From Arthrobacter sp. HY1533 (GTDB taxonomy: Bacteria > Actinomycetota > Actinomycetes > Actinomycetales > Micrococcaceae): DNA of 64,000 bases. A model generated the notes under the pieces. The model saw only the letters and a list, made by a program, of their open reading frames with translations. It was not told where the DNA came from and made no database searches. The position numbers were made by a program, and so were the translations under genes. Where the stretch lies: contig NZ_JANKZF010000017.1 in assembly GCF_027568515.1 (NCBI RefSeq), positions 1 through 64,000 on the forward strand. Reading direction: 5' to 3'. Positions 33,171 to 42,669 of the stretch are shown here, piece after piece. How positions within the stretch are numbered: position 1 is the stretch's first letter; each line of letters starts with the position of its first letter.

Positions 33171-33836
33171 ATGAGTGAAAAGGCGCAGACCCCGGGCCCT
33201 GACGAGGCCGCCGTGGGCAAGGTCATGGACAGTTCACCGCTGGATGGGCAGGCCACCACCGGTCCCTCCGCGCCGGAGGCCAGCGGCGGCGAAACGCAGG
33301 GGCGCAGCCCGCGCAAAACCGTAAATGTGGCGGAAATGGTGGACCAGCCCGCCAAGGTCATGCGCATCGGCACCATGGTCAAGCAGCTGCTGGACGAGGT
33401 CAAGAGCGCCCCGCTGGACGATGCCGCCCGTGCCCGGCTGGCCGAAATTCACCACGCCTCCATCGTGGAGCTTGAAGACGGCCTGGCCCCCGAACTCGTG
33501 GAGGAACTGCACCGGCTGAGCCTGCCGTTCACCGACAAGGGTGCCCCCTCTGACGCGGAACTTCGCATTGCCCAGGCACAGCTGGTGGGCTGGCTGGAAG
33601 GGCTTTTCCACGGAATCCAGACCGCCATCGCGGCCCAGGCCATGGCCAACCAGCAGACGGCTGCACGCCTTGCCATGCACCAGCTGCCGCCCGGCACCAT
33701 GATTGCCCCCGGAGTGGTGGTGGGCGAGAACGGCGAGCCGCAAAGAGCCTCGGCAGGGACCTCCGGCGCCACGCCCGCGCCCGGCCAGTCAGACCTGGGG
33801 AACACTGATCCGGCCGGCCCCGGCCAGTACCTGTAG
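33171..33836 (+). CDS. bpa: Bacterial proteasome activator Bpa/PafE
   Basis: This 221-residue protein of DUF2587 family type forms an ATP-independent ring that opens the 20S proteasome. The disordered N-terminus is followed by a helical core (about 60-175) with AEMVDQPAKVMRIGTMVKQLL and WLEGLFHGIQTAIAAQAMANQQ. The final residues GQYL form the HbYX-like anchor that docks in the proteasome alpha-ring. The match in core and tail is strong. Proteasome genes themselves are not in this window. Confidence 0.93.
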   Translation: MSEKAQTPGPDEAAVGKVMDSSPLDGQATTGPSAPEASGGETQGRSPRKTVNVAEMVDQPAKVMRIGTMVKQLLDEVKSAPLDDAARARLAEIHHASIVELEDGLAPELVEELHRLSLPFTDKGAPSDAELRIAQAQLVGWLEGLFHGIQTAIAAQAMANQQTAARLAMHQLPPGTMIAPGVVVGENGEPQRASAGTSGATPAPGQSDLGNTDPAGPGQYL

Positions 33837-33841
33837 TGCCC

Positions 33842-34342
33842 ATGTTCAAGGGACTTTTTGGCGCCGCCCGCCAGGCCAAGCACGACGACGCCGAGCTCGG
33901 CAAGGGCGTTTGGCGACGCGCCCACGACCGGTTCCGCCGCGGCCTGGACCGCTTCCACCAAATGCTCGAGGGCCTCGAGGCGGCCGGGGCCGAGCAAACG
34001 CCTGCCGGCGCCCGCGCCGCCGAAAGCTGGGGCCCCATGGTGGCCGTGGCCGACGGCCTCGCCGAGCTGCTTCCGGAAGTGCGCCGCATAGCCGCCGAAG
34101 CCCAGCTGGCGGCGCCCAGCGAAGGAATGGAGATTCCCGCGGGCAAGGGCGGGCTGTTCAACGACGTGCACCGTGAACTGTCCCGGGCCGGCAACGCGCT
34201 TGCCGCCGCCTCGGAGGCACTCGCCCTGGTGAGGCTCGGCGCGGGGGAGGCGTCCGGCGTCGAACTCAAGGCGCAGTTGGTGCACCAGCACGTCAACCGG
34301 GCCGCCGGGCTGCTCAATACAGGGACATCTACCCACGGGTAG
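33842..34342 (+). CDS. Helical protein downstream of bpa, unknown function
   Basis: This 166-residue, mostly helical protein has heptad-like stretches (VWRRAHDRFRRGLDRFHQML; AELLPEVRRIAAEAQLA). No signal peptide or catalytic motif is evident. The ATG lies five bases past the bpa stop; a GTG overlapping that stop (33836) would add two residues. Coupling to bpa suggests a role with the proteasome activator, but this is only inference. Confidence 0.75.
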   Translation: MFKGLFGAARQAKHDDAELGKGVWRRAHDRFRRGLDRFHQMLEGLEAAGAEQTPAGARAAESWGPMVAVADGLAELLPEVRRIAAEAQLAAPSEGMEIPAGKGGLFNDVHRELSRAGNALAAASEALALVRLGAGEASGVELKAQLVHQHVNRAAGLLNTGTSTHG

Positions 34343-34403
34343 CAGGATTTTGGCGACAAAAATGCATAAAGTGTCGTGATCCCCGTCACAATTGCGCCAT
34401 TTC

Positions 34404-34422
34404 TGAGGCAAGCCTTCCCTCA
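34404..34422. promoter_or_regulatory. Candidate DtxR/IdeR iron box
   Basis: TGAGGCAAGCCTTCCCTCA matches the 19-base consensus of DtxR/IdeR sites at 13 positions, including the central AG(S)CT. It is a near-palindrome (GAGGCAAG against CTTCCCTC). It lies 55-73 bases before the start of the iron-binding protein gene. Confidence 0.6.
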
Positions 34423-34476
34423 ATTGGATTACGATCAATCCACGTTCGCTAATTGTTTCCACGCTGGAAGGCACCC

Positions 34477-35541
34477 ATGAAGACCCTGTCGATGAAGAAC
34501 AAGTTTGGCCGGACCGCGCTGGCCGCACTCGCCGGCGCATCCGTCCTGGCCCTTGCTGCCTGTGGCGGCTCCACGACCCCCGCCGCGAGCAGCGCTGCCG
34601 CCGGCGGAGCCGGGGACGCCATCACTGTCTACAACGCCCAGCACGACACCCTGACCCAGGCCTGGGTTGACGCCTTCACCAAGGAGACCGGCATCAAGGT
34701 CACCGTCCGCCAGGGTGACGACCTGGAACTGAGCAACCAGATCATTGCCGAAGGTGACAAGTCCCCCGCGGACGTTTTCCTGACCGAGAACTCACCGGCC
34801 ATGACCCAGGTTGAAAACGCCAACCTGTTCGCCGACATCAGCGCAACTGTCAAGGACCAGGTTCCGGCACAGTACCGTCCCTCCACCGACAAGTGGACCG
34901 GCATCGCCGCCCGCAGCACCGTCTTCGCCTACGACAAGACCAAGCTGACCGAGGACAAGCTGCCCAAGTCGATCATGGACCTGGCTTCCCCCGAGTGGAA
35001 GGGCCGCTGGGCTGCATCGCCGTCCGGCGCCGACTTCCAGGCAATCGTCTCGGCCATGCTCGAGCTCAAGGGCGAGGCAGCCACGGCTGACTGGCTCAAG
35101 GGCATGAAGGAAAACTTCAAGGCCTACAAGGGCAACTCCACCGCCATGAAGGCCGTCAACGCCGGCGAGGTTGAGGGCGCAGTGATTTACCACTACTACT
35201 ACTTCGGCGACCAGGCCAAGACCGGCGAGAACTCCAAGAACATTGGCATGCACTACTTCAAGAACCAGGACCCGGGTGCCTTCGTCTCGGTCTCCGGCGG
35301 TGGCGTGCTGGCTTCCAGCAAGCACCAGGACAGTGCCGCGAAGTTCCTCGAGTTTGTCACCGGCAAGGCCGGCCAGACCATCCTGCAGACCGGCACCAGC
35401 TTCGAATACCCGGTCGGTTCGGACGTTGCGGCAAACGACAAGCTCGTTCCGCTGGCAGAACTGCAGGCCCCCACGGTTGACTCGGCCAAGCTGAACTCGG
35501 CCAAGGTCACCGAACTCATGACGCAGGCGGGCCTGCTCTAG
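34477..35541 (+). CDS. Ferric iron-binding lipoprotein FbpA-type
   Basis: This 354-residue substrate-binding lipoprotein has a signal peptide ending ASVLALAAC (lipobox) and a mature two-lobe fold beginning [19 protein letters not shown], typical of FbpA/FutA. The [14 protein letters not shown] segment supplies the tyrosines that ligate Fe3+. The ATG at 34477 follows GGAAGG; the frame is open 24 bases further upstream. First gene of an iron importer operon. Confidence 0.9.
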   Translation: MKTLSMKNKFGRTALAALAGASVLALAACGGSTTPAASSAAAGGAGDAITVYNAQHDTLTQAWVDAFTKETGIKVTVRQGDDLELSNQIIAEGDKSPADVFLTENSPAMTQVENANLFADISATVKDQVPAQYRPSTDKWTGIAARSTVFAYDKTKLTEDKLPKSIMDLASPEWKGRWAASPSGADFQAIVSAMLELKGEAATADWLKGMKENFKAYKGNSTAMKAVNAGEVEGAVIYHYYYFGDQAKTGENSKNIGMHYFKNQDPGAFVSVSGGGVLASSKHQDSAAKFLEFVTGKAGQTILQTGTSFEYPVGSDVAANDKLVPLAELQAPTVDSAKLNSAKVTELMTQAGLL

Positions 35542-35545
35542 GTCC

Positions 35546-37144
35546 ATGGATTTTTCCACTAGCACTGCGGCGGCCCAGCCGCCGGGTGCCAAGGTGCGGC
35601 GAAGCGCCGCTGGGGGCCGGGGCACACGCCTCGGCCCCTGGCCCGTCGTTGCACTCTGCACCCTCATCGCGGCGTTTTCCCTGCTTCCGCTGGGATACGT
35701 TGTGGCAGCCACCGCCAACACGGGGTGGGACACCATCATTGCGCTGGTGTTCCGCCCCCGTGTTGGCGAATTGCTGTTTAACACCCTGGCCCTGGTGCTG
35801 ATCACTGTCCCGCTGTGCCTGGTGCTGGGCATTGGCGGTGCGTGGCTGGCCGAGCGCACCTCGCTGGCGGGGCACAAGGCGTGGTCCGTGTTGCTAGCCG
35901 CGCCACTGGCCATCCCGGCTTTCGTGAACAGCTACGCCTGGGTCAGCGCCATCCCGTCCCTGGGCGGCATTCTCGGCGGCGTGCTGATCTCGGTGTTGTC
36001 GTACTTCCCGCTCGTGTACATTCCCGTCGCTGCCGTGCTGAGCCGCCTGGACCCCGCACTGGAGCAGTCCGCGGCGTCCCTGGGGCTGGGGCCGTGGAAG
36101 GTGTTCTTCCGCGTGGTGCTCCCGCAGCTGCGGCTCGCGGCGGCGGGCGGCGCCCTGCTGGTGGCCCTGCACCTGCTGGCCGAGTACGGTGCCTTCGCCA
36201 TGATTGCCTTCGACACGTTCACCACGGCCATTTACGACCAGTTCCGCTCCACCTTCAACGGGTCCGCCGCGAACATGCTGGCCGGCGTCCTGGTGTTGTT
36301 CTGCCTGCTGCTGCTCTTGGCCGAGTCCAAGACGCGCGGGCGGGCCCGCTACGCCCGCGTGGGCGGCGGCGTGCAGTCAAACCCGCAGCGGCTGGCGCTG
36401 GGTGCCTTCCAGCTGCCGGCCCAGCTGGGCCTGATTGCCCTCTCAGCCCTGGCGCTGGGCGTGCCGCTGTGGCATGTGGGGCGCTGGATCATTGCCGGTG
36501 GCGCCGCGATCTGGGAGCGCCAGGACCTGCTGGACGCGCTGCTTCAAACGCTGGGCTACGGCCTGGCCGGTGCGGCAGCCACCACTGTGCTGGCCTTCCC
36601 GCTGGCCTACCTGGCCGTCCGCCACCCGGGCCCCGCCGCGAAGGTCCTCGAGGCCGTGAACTACATTTCCAGCTCCATGCCCGGCATCGTGGTGGCGCTG
36701 GCGCTGGTCACCATCACTGTGCACAACGTCCCGGCCATCTACCAGACCTCTGTGGTGCTGGTGGCGGCCTACGCGCTGCTGTTCATGCCCCGGGCGCTGG
36801 TCAACCTGCGGGCCGGCCTGGCCCAGGCGCCGCGCGAGCTCGACGAGGCCGCCCAGGCCCTCGGCAAGCCGCCGTTCATTGCATTCCTACGCGTCACCCT
36901 GCGCCTCTCGGCACCTGCCGCCGCCGGCGGTGCCGCACTGGTTTTCCTGGGCATCGTCAATGAACTCACGGCCACGCTGCTGTTGGCACCCAACGGCACC
37001 CGCACCCTCGCCACCCAGTTTTGGGCACTGAGCAGCGAAATAGACTACATGGGTGCGGCACCCTACGCCCTGCTCATGATTGTCCTCTCGGCGCCCATGA
37101 CCTACCTTTTGTTTGTGCAATCCAAGAAAGCCGCTGGCCAATGA
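35546..37144 (+). CDS. Ferric iron ABC transporter permease FbpB-type
   Basis: This 532-residue protein has two fused permease halves, each with about six membrane segments. The EAA loops are [22 protein letters not shown] (near 175) and [20 protein letters not shown] (near 435). It follows the binding-protein gene by four bases and overlaps the ATPase start (ATGA). Confidence 0.92.
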   Translation: MDFSTSTAAAQPPGAKVRRSAAGGRGTRLGPWPVVALCTLIAAFSLLPLGYVVAATANTGWDTIIALVFRPRVGELLFNTLALVLITVPLCLVLGIGGAWLAERTSLAGHKAWSVLLAAPLAIPAFVNSYAWVSAIPSLGGILGGVLISVLSYFPLVYIPVAAVLSRLDPALEQSAASLGLGPWKVFFRVVLPQLRLAAAGGALLVALHLLAEYGAFAMIAFDTFTTAIYDQFRSTFNGSAANMLAGVLVLFCLLLLLAESKTRGRARYARVGGGVQSNPQRLALGAFQLPAQLGLIALSALALGVPLWHVGRWIIAGGAAIWERQDLLDALLQTLGYGLAGAAATTVLAFPLAYLAVRHPGPAAKVLEAVNYISSSMPGIVVALALVTITVHNVPAIYQTSVVLVAAYALLFMPRALVNLRAGLAQAPRELDEAAQALGKPPFIAFLRVTLRLSAPAAAGGAALVFLGIVNELTATLLLAPNGTRTLATQFWALSSEIDYMGAAPYALLMIVLSAPMTYLLFVQSKKAAGQ

Positions 37145-38310
37145 CCTCCCACCCACAGGACACCGCCGGATCCCCGGCCACAGACGTCACGGCGGCCACG
37201 CCCGGCCGCACTTTCGCCGCATCCGGTGTGCCCACGGACCACCTGGTGATTGAGAACGTCCGCAAGGGCTTCGGCGGCGCGGACGTGCTCAAGGGCGTCA
37301 ACCTGGCCGTAGCGCAGGGCCGCACCACTGCCATTGTTGGCCCCTCGGGATCCGGCAAGACCACGCTGCTGCGCCTCATCGCTGGGTTTTCGGCGCCCGA
37401 TTCCGGCCGGATCGCCCTGGGCGGGGCCGAAATTGCCGGGGAGTCCAAGTGGGTCCCCGCGCACAGGCGTAGCGTGGGCTACGTGGCCCAGGACGGGGCG
37501 CTTTTCCCTCACCTGAGTGTTGGCGCCAACATTGCCTTCGGCTTGCAACAGCGCGGCCGGGCTGCCGCAGCACGCGTGGCGGAGCTGCTCGAGATGGTCT
37601 CCCTGGACGCCGCCTACGCCAAGCGCCGCCCCCATGAACTCTCCGGCGGGCAGCAGCAGCGCGTGGCCCTGGCCCGCGCCCTGGCACGGCAGCCCCAGCT
37701 GATGCTGCTGGATGAACCATTCAGCGCCCTCGACGCTGGCCTGCGCGTGGCCACCCGCCGCGCCGTCTCGGAAACCCTGGAGCGCGCCGGGGTCACCACT
37801 ATCCTGGTGACCCACGACCAGGCCGAGGCCCTCAGCTTCGCCGACCAGGTGGCCGTCATGCGCGACGGCGAACTGGCCCAGATCGGCAGCCCCTTTGTGG
37901 TTTACACCCGCCCCTCGGACAGGGCCACGGCCGAGTTCCTGGGCGACGCCGTCATCATCGAGGCCTGGCTCGAGGGCTCCCTGGCGCTGTGTTCCCTGGG
38001 CGGCATCCCGGTGCGCCGCCCACCCGTGCAGGGCAAGGTGCACCTCATGCTGCGCCCGGAGCAGATCCGCATTGCCGACGGCGGGCCCATCCGCGGCCGC
38101 GTGGTGGACACCGACTACTTCGGCCCCGAAACCACTGTCCGCATCCAGCTTGAACCCGTGAAGGCCAGTGCCGGCCGCACACTCGACCCCCACCAGCCCG
38201 TGGGTGGGGAAATCATCAGCATCCGGCACTGGAATGCCATGCTGGCCCGCCCCGGCACGGAGCTGTCCCTGAAGGTGGTCGGCGAAGGCGTCGTCTTCCC
38301 CTGGGACTAA
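37141..38310 (+). CDS. Ferric iron ABC transporter ATPase FbpC-type
   Basis: This 389-residue ATPase has Walker [10 protein letters not shown] (near 68), the signature [15 protein letters not shown], Walker [13 protein letters not shown] and H-loop VTHDQ. A C-terminal TOBE/OB region follows (from about 285: [27 protein letters not shown]), as in FbpC. The ATG overlaps the permease stop. Its own stop overlaps that of the convergent LtrA-like gene by four bases. Confidence 0.92.
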   Translation: MTSHPQDTAGSPATDVTAATPGRTFAASGVPTDHLVIENVRKGFGGADVLKGVNLAVAQGRTTAIVGPSGSGKTTLLRLIAGFSAPDSGRIALGGAEIAGESKWVPAHRRSVGYVAQDGALFPHLSVGANIAFGLQQRGRAAAARVAELLEMVSLDAAYAKRRPHELSGGQQQRVALARALARQPQLMLLDEPFSALDAGLRVATRRAVSETLERAGVTTILVTHDQAEALSFADQVAVMRDGELAQIGSPFVVYTRPSDRATAEFLGDAVIIEAWLEGSLALCSLGGIPVRRPPVQGKVHLMLRPEQIRIADGGPIRGRVVDTDYFGPETTVRIQLEPVKASAGRTLDPHQPVGGEIISIRHWNAMLARPGTELSLKVVGEGVVFPWD

Positions 38311-39584
38311 GGTGACAGGCGCCGGCGTCGTGCCTTGAGCTCCACATAGGCCGTGACCAGCACCAGCAGGGCCACCGCCATTCCCAGCACGACGGCGGCC
38401 GGCACGTTGGCGCCTGCTGGCACCAGTCCCAGCGCAATCACCACGGCGGGCAGGGCCCAGGGCAGGACGGTGCCGGGGGACTGGCCATAGCGCAGTGAGA
38501 CTGCCGCATTGGTGGCGTAGAACAGGGCGACTCCGCCCCCGAGGGCAATGGCCGCGCCGGTGGGCAGGGGCTCGAAGGGCTCCGGGATGGCGGTGGCTAT
38601 GGCCGCGGCAATCGAGGTCACGCCCACCACCAGCGCGAAGGGCATGAACAGCGTTGTCTGCAGGATCCCGCCGAAGTCGCCGCGCTCCCGGAGGTGTTCC
38701 AGACCGGCGGTCAGGGTGCCCATGCCGTACTGGAAGAACGCCCAGCCCAGCAGCGCCACGAGCACGAAGCCCAGGGCTGCGGCCAGGCCCGGGCCGGGAC
38801 CCCAGTCGGCGGAGGCTTCGGTGATGATGGAGAACACGGATTCGCCCAACACAATGATGACGAACAGGCCCAGCCGTTCCGCCGCATGCTCCACGTTGAC
38901 GCCTGTCATGCTGGCCTGGGCCCCGGTCCGGCGGCTGACCGCAATCATGCCAACTTCCACGAGGATGGCCAGCGCCCACAGGATTGCCGCGCCGGGCATG
39001 GGCAGGAACGCCGCCACGAGCCAGGCCGCCGCGGTGCCCCCGTTGTAGAGCCAGATCCGCCACCGGGGCTCGGCCGGGTGCTGGCGGTGGTGGCGCAGCC
39101 ACAGGGCCAGCAGTACGCCACGCAGGGCCGCGTTGGCCAGGGAGAACGCCCACGCCCGCTCATCCAGTGCGTGGGGCGCGGATGCGGCCATGAGAGCGGA
39201 GGCCGCCATGGCCGCGAGCATGGCCAGGCCCAGCTGCCGGGCGGACAGGCCGGGCAGGAGGTTGACCACCGAGACAATGTTGGCCCATGCCCACCAGGCC
39301 GGGAAGAAGAGCAGCACAAAGGTGGCGTATTCAGCCCAGCCGGGGTCGCCGTGGATGCCGTGCGCCAGCTGCCCCACAAAGGCCACGAACACCAGGTCGA
39401 AGAACAGCTCCATCCAGTGCACGCGCCCGGGTTCACGGGCCGGAGGCGGCTTGGGGCGGCCCGCGGGGCGACTTGCGGCATGGCTTGCCGGACGCGGCGC
39501 TGCCATCGCGGCAGGCAGCCTTGGTTGCTGCGGCGTGCCCGGGGGCCGGGCCTCGGGGGAGTCCGGCTGCATTCTGCCCTCCAT
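38307..39584 (-). CDS. LtrA-like membrane protein
   Basis: This 425-residue protein of the low-temperature-requirement A family has a proline-rich N-terminus, then WMELFFDLVFVAFVGQLAHGI (near 58), the family signature, and about ten membrane segments. A second conserved block is AERLGLFVIIVLGESVFSI. Biochemical role is unknown. The gene overlaps the fbpC-type gene tail to tail. Confidence 0.88.
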   Translation of the reverse strand: MEGRMQPDSPEARPPGTPQQPRLPAAMAAPRPASHAASRPAGRPKPPPAREPGRVHWMELFFDLVFVAFVGQLAHGIHGDPGWAEYATFVLLFFPAWWAWANIVSVVNLLPGLSARQLGLAMLAAMAASALMAASAPHALDERAWAFSLANAALRGVLLALWLRHHRQHPAEPRWRIWLYNGGTAAAWLVAAFLPMPGAAILWALAILVEVGMIAVSRRTGAQASMTGVNVEHAAERLGLFVIIVLGESVFSIITEASADWGPGPGLAAALGFVLVALLGWAFFQYGMGTLTAGLEHLRERGDFGGILQTTLFMPFALVVGVTSIAAAIATAIPEPFEPLPTGAAIALGGGVALFYATNAAVSLRYGQSPGTVLPWALPAVVIALGLVPAGANVPAAVVLGMAVALLVLVTAYVELKARRRRLSP

Positions 39585-39636
39585 GGGCCAATGGTAGACC
39601 CGGCGTTGCCGCTGCGGGGCTTAAGGGTTAAACCAA

Positions 39637-39660
39637 AAAACCCCGCCGTGGCGGGGTTTT
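39637..39660 (-). terminator. Host terminator of the disrupted tRNA-Thr
   Basis: AAAACCCCGCC and GGCGGGGTTTT form an 11-base stem with a T-tract on either strand. It lies two to three bases beyond the CCA end of the tRNA-Thr fragment, where the original tRNA terminator would be. It also serves as a boundary for ltrA-side transcription. Confidence 0.85.
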
Positions 39661-39662
39661 AG

Positions 39663-39712
39663 TGGAGCCTCCAAACAGAATCGAACTGTTGACCTTTTCA
39701 TTACAAGTCAAA
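39663..39712 (-). other. Prophage att site: 3' half of tRNA-Thr(UGU)
   Basis: Minus-strand reading gives the 3' half of a tRNA: CCA (39663-39665), discriminator T, acceptor strand TGGAGGC, T-arm AACAG-TTCGATT-CTGTT, 3' anticodon stem TGAAA and loop CTTGTAA (anticodon TGT). The 5' anticodon stem is TTTGA, with one mismatch, and no D-arm or 5' acceptor strand follows. The homology therefore breaks at the anticodon stem, as expected for integrase crossover in a tRNA gene. The integrase gene begins 73 bases away. Confidence 0.85.
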
Positions 39713-39784
39713 CGCATCTGGAACGGTCGTTGACCTGCGCCCCGCCAGCCAAGACCCCGAGGGCGACCAGATCGCCGCGGCCTG

Positions 39785-40690
39785 ATGGCAACCAAAAAAG
39801 CGGGAAGGCTGCATTTAGTATCCAATGAGGTCATAATCGGATCCATGCACCCAACCGACATTGTCGGGACGGTCCTCGACTCGTGGGGGCGATGGCAGCG
39901 TGGAGCGAATCTATCGCAGCGCACCATTGATGAACGAGCAGCATTCATGCGCAAATTCTTTGCCTCCGCCCAGATAGGACCGCTCGACGCCACAGCCGAC
40001 CACATACTCGCCTACCTCGACCGGCCCGAGCTAAGACCCGGCACCAAGTCGACCTACCACGGCCATTTTCGCGCCTACTTCGACTGGCTGGTCCGCACCG
40101 GCCAAATCAGCACCAACCCGGTCCTGCAAACCCCAACCCCGCGCCGGCACAAGGGAGTGCCCCGCCCGATCACACTGGCCCAGCTCGGCGCCGTGCTGCT
40201 GGCCGTGAAACGGCGCCGGACCCGGATGATGATCATGCTCGCTTCCCTGCAGGGGCTGCGGGTGCATGAGATTGCCAAGATACGGGGCCAGGACTTCGAC
40301 TTCGCCGCCGGCGTCCTCTACGTCACCGGCAAGGGCGGGACCACGGCGCTGCTGCCGATCCATGAGGACGTCGCCGCCTACGCCATAGCGGCCGGGTTCG
40401 CGCCCTTGCTGGGGTACTGGTTCGAGTCGTATGTGAAGCCGGGGCAGCCGGTCGTGCCGCAGGCGGTGTCGAAGGCAATCCACGACGCCTACCAGCGGGT
40501 CGGAGTGGTGGCGACACCTCACCAAATGCGGCACTTCTACGGCACGTCCCTGGTCAGGGCCGGGGTGTCGTTGCGGGTAGTGCAGGAGCTGATGCGGCAC
40601 CAGTCGTTGGCGACGACCCAGATTTACACGGAGGTCGACGAGGACCAGATGCGGGCCGGGCTCGCACTGGTGCGCCTACCCGCCGCCTGA
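39785..40690 (+). CDS. int: Prophage tyrosine recombinase (integrase)
   Basis: This 301-residue site-specific recombinase carries the prophage in and out of the tRNA-Thr gene. The N-terminal SAM-like core-binding domain is at about 20-115. The catalytic domain shows R159 (QGLRVHE), the beta-hairpin lysine (TGKGG), H246-x-x-R249 (HQMRHFYGT), H272 (MRHQSL) and nucleophile Y281 (TTQIYTEV). The arm-binding domain is short. It is the only plus-strand gene of the prophage section and has its own terminator. Confidence 0.95.
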   Translation: MATKKAGRLHLVSNEVIIGSMHPTDIVGTVLDSWGRWQRGANLSQRTIDERAAFMRKFFASAQIGPLDATADHILAYLDRPELRPGTKSTYHGHFRAYFDWLVRTGQISTNPVLQTPTPRRHKGVPRPITLAQLGAVLLAVKRRRTRMMIMLASLQGLRVHEIAKIRGQDFDFAAGVLYVTGKGGTTALLPIHEDVAAYAIAAGFAPLLGYWFESYVKPGQPVVPQAVSKAIHDAYQRVGVVATPHQMRHFYGTSLVRAGVSLRVVQELMRHQSLATTQIYTEVDEDQMRAGLALVRLPAA

Positions 40691-40700
40691 ACAAGCACGA

Positions 40701-40739
40701 AAGGCCCCCAACCGCCGTTTGGCGGTTGGGGGCCTTTTT
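40701..40739. terminator. Bidirectional terminator after int
   Basis: A 16-base perfect stem (40701-40716 with 40721-40736; left arm AAGGCCCCCAACCGCC) has a 4-base loop and a T-run. It separates int from the leftward late operon. Confidence 0.92.
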
Positions 40740-40742
40740 GCT

Positions 40743-40901
40743 GTGCGTGGGCTGCAGCGTGAAAAATATTTGTTACCAAATTGTTGTTTCATATTGCTAG
40801 GTCTAGCATCCGTGTCAAGACCTATAATGCAACCTAGCATTTTTGTTGGTTTTCACGCCGTCCCGATCACCCGTTGGCGCCCGTCATTCCGGGCCAACTG
40901 C
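40743..40901. other. AT-rich int-holin gap with nested inverted repeats
   Basis: This stretch is much AT-richer than its surroundings. GCTAGGT (40796-40802) faces ACCTAGC (40832-40838), and AGGTCT (40799-40804) faces AGACCT (40818-40823). A perfect TATAAT at 40824-40829 lies inside, but no good -35 lies 16-18 bases upstream. It may be an integrase arm-site region, an untranslated RNA or the late-operon end. No gene is seen. Confidence 0.45.
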
Positions 40902-41255
40902 CTAGGGGTTGTAAGGGATGGCGGCGGGTGCCTCGGCAACCGGGTCGGGTGCCGGTTCCGGCTCCGCGGCGCCGGTGACAGGTTGGCCGATCACAATGGG
41001 GGGTGCCGGGGTTGCGGCGGTGTCAACAGATTTGCGCAGGGCGGCGGCGCCGAGGTCACGGACAGGGTCGGTGACCATGTAGCCGGACAGGCCGGCACCG
41101 AGCGCGGTCAGGGCGGCGAACACCACCGGCGCCCACGGGCCGAGCGCTGCCAACATGCCCGGGGTGACGGCGCCCAGGGCGGCGATCAGCGAGCCAAGGA
41201 CCAGCGTCACAACGACTTGGACCCAGACTTTCTGGGAGATTGCTTTCGGATTCAT
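40902..41255 (-). CDS. Phage holin
   Basis: This 117-residue protein has two hydrophobic segments (VWVQVVVTLVLGSLIAALG and PWAPVVFAALTALGAGLSG) and a charged proline-rich tail, typical of small actinophage holins. It lies directly after the endolysin gene (10-base gap) at the end of the late operon. It would form the membrane lesions that release the endolysin. Confidence 0.8.
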   Translation of the reverse strand: MNPKAISQKVWVQVVVTLVLGSLIAALGAVTPGMLAALGPWAPVVFAALTALGAGLSGYMVTDPVRDLGAAALRKSVDTAATPAPPIVIGQPVTGAAEPEPAPDPVAEAPAAIPYNP

Positions 41256-41264
41256 TGCGGTTCT

Positions 41265-42146
41265 CTACTCCTTGATGGTGAGGCTGTTGCCGATGTATAT
41301 GGTCGCCCACTGGTTCGGCAGATTGTTGAGTCGGGCCAGGTACAGCGGGTCGAGCCCGTACCGGGCGGCGATGGACGTGATGCTGTCCGGCGCCTCGATG
41401 ATCCAGTACAGGGGGCCGGGGATCCAGATACGATCCCCGACCTTCAGGACCGTTTTCGCGGTGATGCCGTTGTAGTCGGTGATGCGCTTGATGTTCGCGG
41501 CGCTGGCATCCCCGAGGTAGAACGTGCTGATCTTGGAAAGGGTGTCACCCTTCTCCACCAGCCAGTTGATGTCCGTGACAGGGTAGGTCTTGCGCTTCGC
41601 CGGCCCCGGCTTGGTCGGGGGCTTGACCGGGGGTGCCGGCGGCGTGACGCCCGTGAGCTTGGCGAACTCGACCTCGGCCATGCGGCGCAGCCGGACCAGA
41701 TCGTAGCCGCCGGGGCAGTCCGTCTGCGTCCAGTCCCGGTGCGGGAACAGGTCGTGGGGGATGCCCCAGTCGCGCCAGACCTGCGCCAGCACCTCGGCAG
41801 CCGTCTGGTATGTGCCGTCCGACTCATCCGGATTCAGCTCGAAGCCGACCGTTTGGGCGTTGCCCCGGGGGTTGCCGGAATGCCATGCGGCGTCGGCCAC
41901 GGACACGAGGCAGGCGGCCCGCCCGGTTTCGATCATGTAGTGCGCGGACACGCCGCGGCTGCCGGGGTTCCGGTAGTCGTTCATCAGGGTGCCGAGGGTG
42001 CCCGCCCAGGTGGCGCCGGAATTCTTCTCGTCCCAGTGGTGGATCGTGGAACCGATGATGTTGCGCGGGTAGCCGAACGCGGCGGGGCAGTCCGCGCCGG
42101 GGGTGAAGTTGGGTGAGTTGTGGGTTTCGTCCATGGTGTAGGCCAT
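41265..42146 (-). CDS. Endolysin: amidase with LysM domains
   Basis: This 293-residue lysis enzyme has an N-terminal amidase_2 domain (STIHHWDEKN, GVSAHYMIE, AWHSGNPRGNAQTVGFELN, HRDWTQTDCPG), which cuts the bond between N-acetylmuramic acid and L-alanine. A proline-rich linker (about 172-190) precedes two LysM-like repeats (WLVEKGDTLSKISTFYLG; WIIEAPDSITSIAARYGL). The ATG at 42146 has AGGAG upstream; an earlier in-frame start lacks one. Confidence 0.93.
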   Translation of the reverse strand: MAYTMDETHNSPNFTPGADCPAAFGYPRNIIGSTIHHWDEKNSGATWAGTLGTLMNDYRNPGSRGVSAHYMIETGRAACLVSVADAAWHSGNPRGNAQTVGFELNPDESDGTYQTAAEVLAQVWRDWGIPHDLFPHRDWTQTDCPGGYDLVRLRRMAEVEFAKLTGVTPPAPPVKPPTKPGPAKRKTYPVTDINWLVEKGDTLSKISTFYLGDASAANIKRITDYNGITAKTVLKVGDRIWIPGPLYWIIEAPDSITSIAARYGLDPLYLARLNNLPNQWATIYIGNSLTIKE

Positions 42147-42217
42147 TGCGGGTCTCCTATTTTTTGGGCACAAAAAAGGACGCCATTGGCGTCCTGTGCG
42201 GGTTTTCCTACTTGGGG

Positions 42218-42667
42218 TCAGGTGGTGGTTTCGGTCGGGTTGATGTTGATTTGTGTTTGCGGCTGGGCGGCCGCGGCTTTCAGCTGGTCGTCGAGCTTGG
42301 TGTGCAGCCCTTCAACGGATTTCGTGACGTTGTCGAGGTCGTCGCGCATGTTGGTCACGTGCGAGTTCTGGACCTGCTGGACGGCCGCATTCACAGCCAA
42401 CTCCATCCGGGCCAGCGTCACGTTCTGGGCCGTCAGGACCGCGTCTTGTGAGTCGAGGCGTTCCGAAATGCCGGGCACGTGTTCCTGCCCGGTGGCCGGG
42501 TCGGCGGGGATGCCGAAAAGGACGTCCCACCGCCTCGACCATTTCCGAACCAGCGGCAGGAAAACTTTGAAAATCCACATGAGTCCCGCCCCCAGTGCGG
42601 CCAAAATGGCGAACATTGCCGCCAATGATCCCCAGTCCACAATGTCGGTAATTGTCTGCCAGTCCAT
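42218..42667 (-). CDS. Phage membrane protein with coiled coil
   Basis: This 149-residue protein has one N-terminal membrane segment (SLAAMFAILAALGAGLMWIF), a basic stretch, and a long helical tail (about 65-130) predicted to coil. It resembles DUF2746-type proteins encoded beside actinophage lysis genes, so a role in lysis control is possible. It lies between the tail-fibre genes and the endolysin. Confidence 0.7.
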   Translation of the reverse strand: MDWQTITDIVDWGSLAAMFAILAALGAGLMWIFKVFLPLVRKWSRRWDVLFGIPADPATGQEHVPGISERLDSQDAVLTAQNVTLARMELAVNAAVQQVQNSHVTNMRDDLDNVTKSVEGLHTKLDDQLKAAAAQPQTQININPTETTT

Positions 42668-42669
42668 GG

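Noticed and set aside
37102-39153. A 683-residue leftward frame over fbpC and ltrA
   Set aside because: It is a shadow of both genes and has no protein-like features of its own.
39663-39740. An intact tRNA-Thr gene
   Set aside because: Only the 3' half is present; there is no D-arm or 5' acceptor strand, and the anticodon stem has a mismatch at the homology break.
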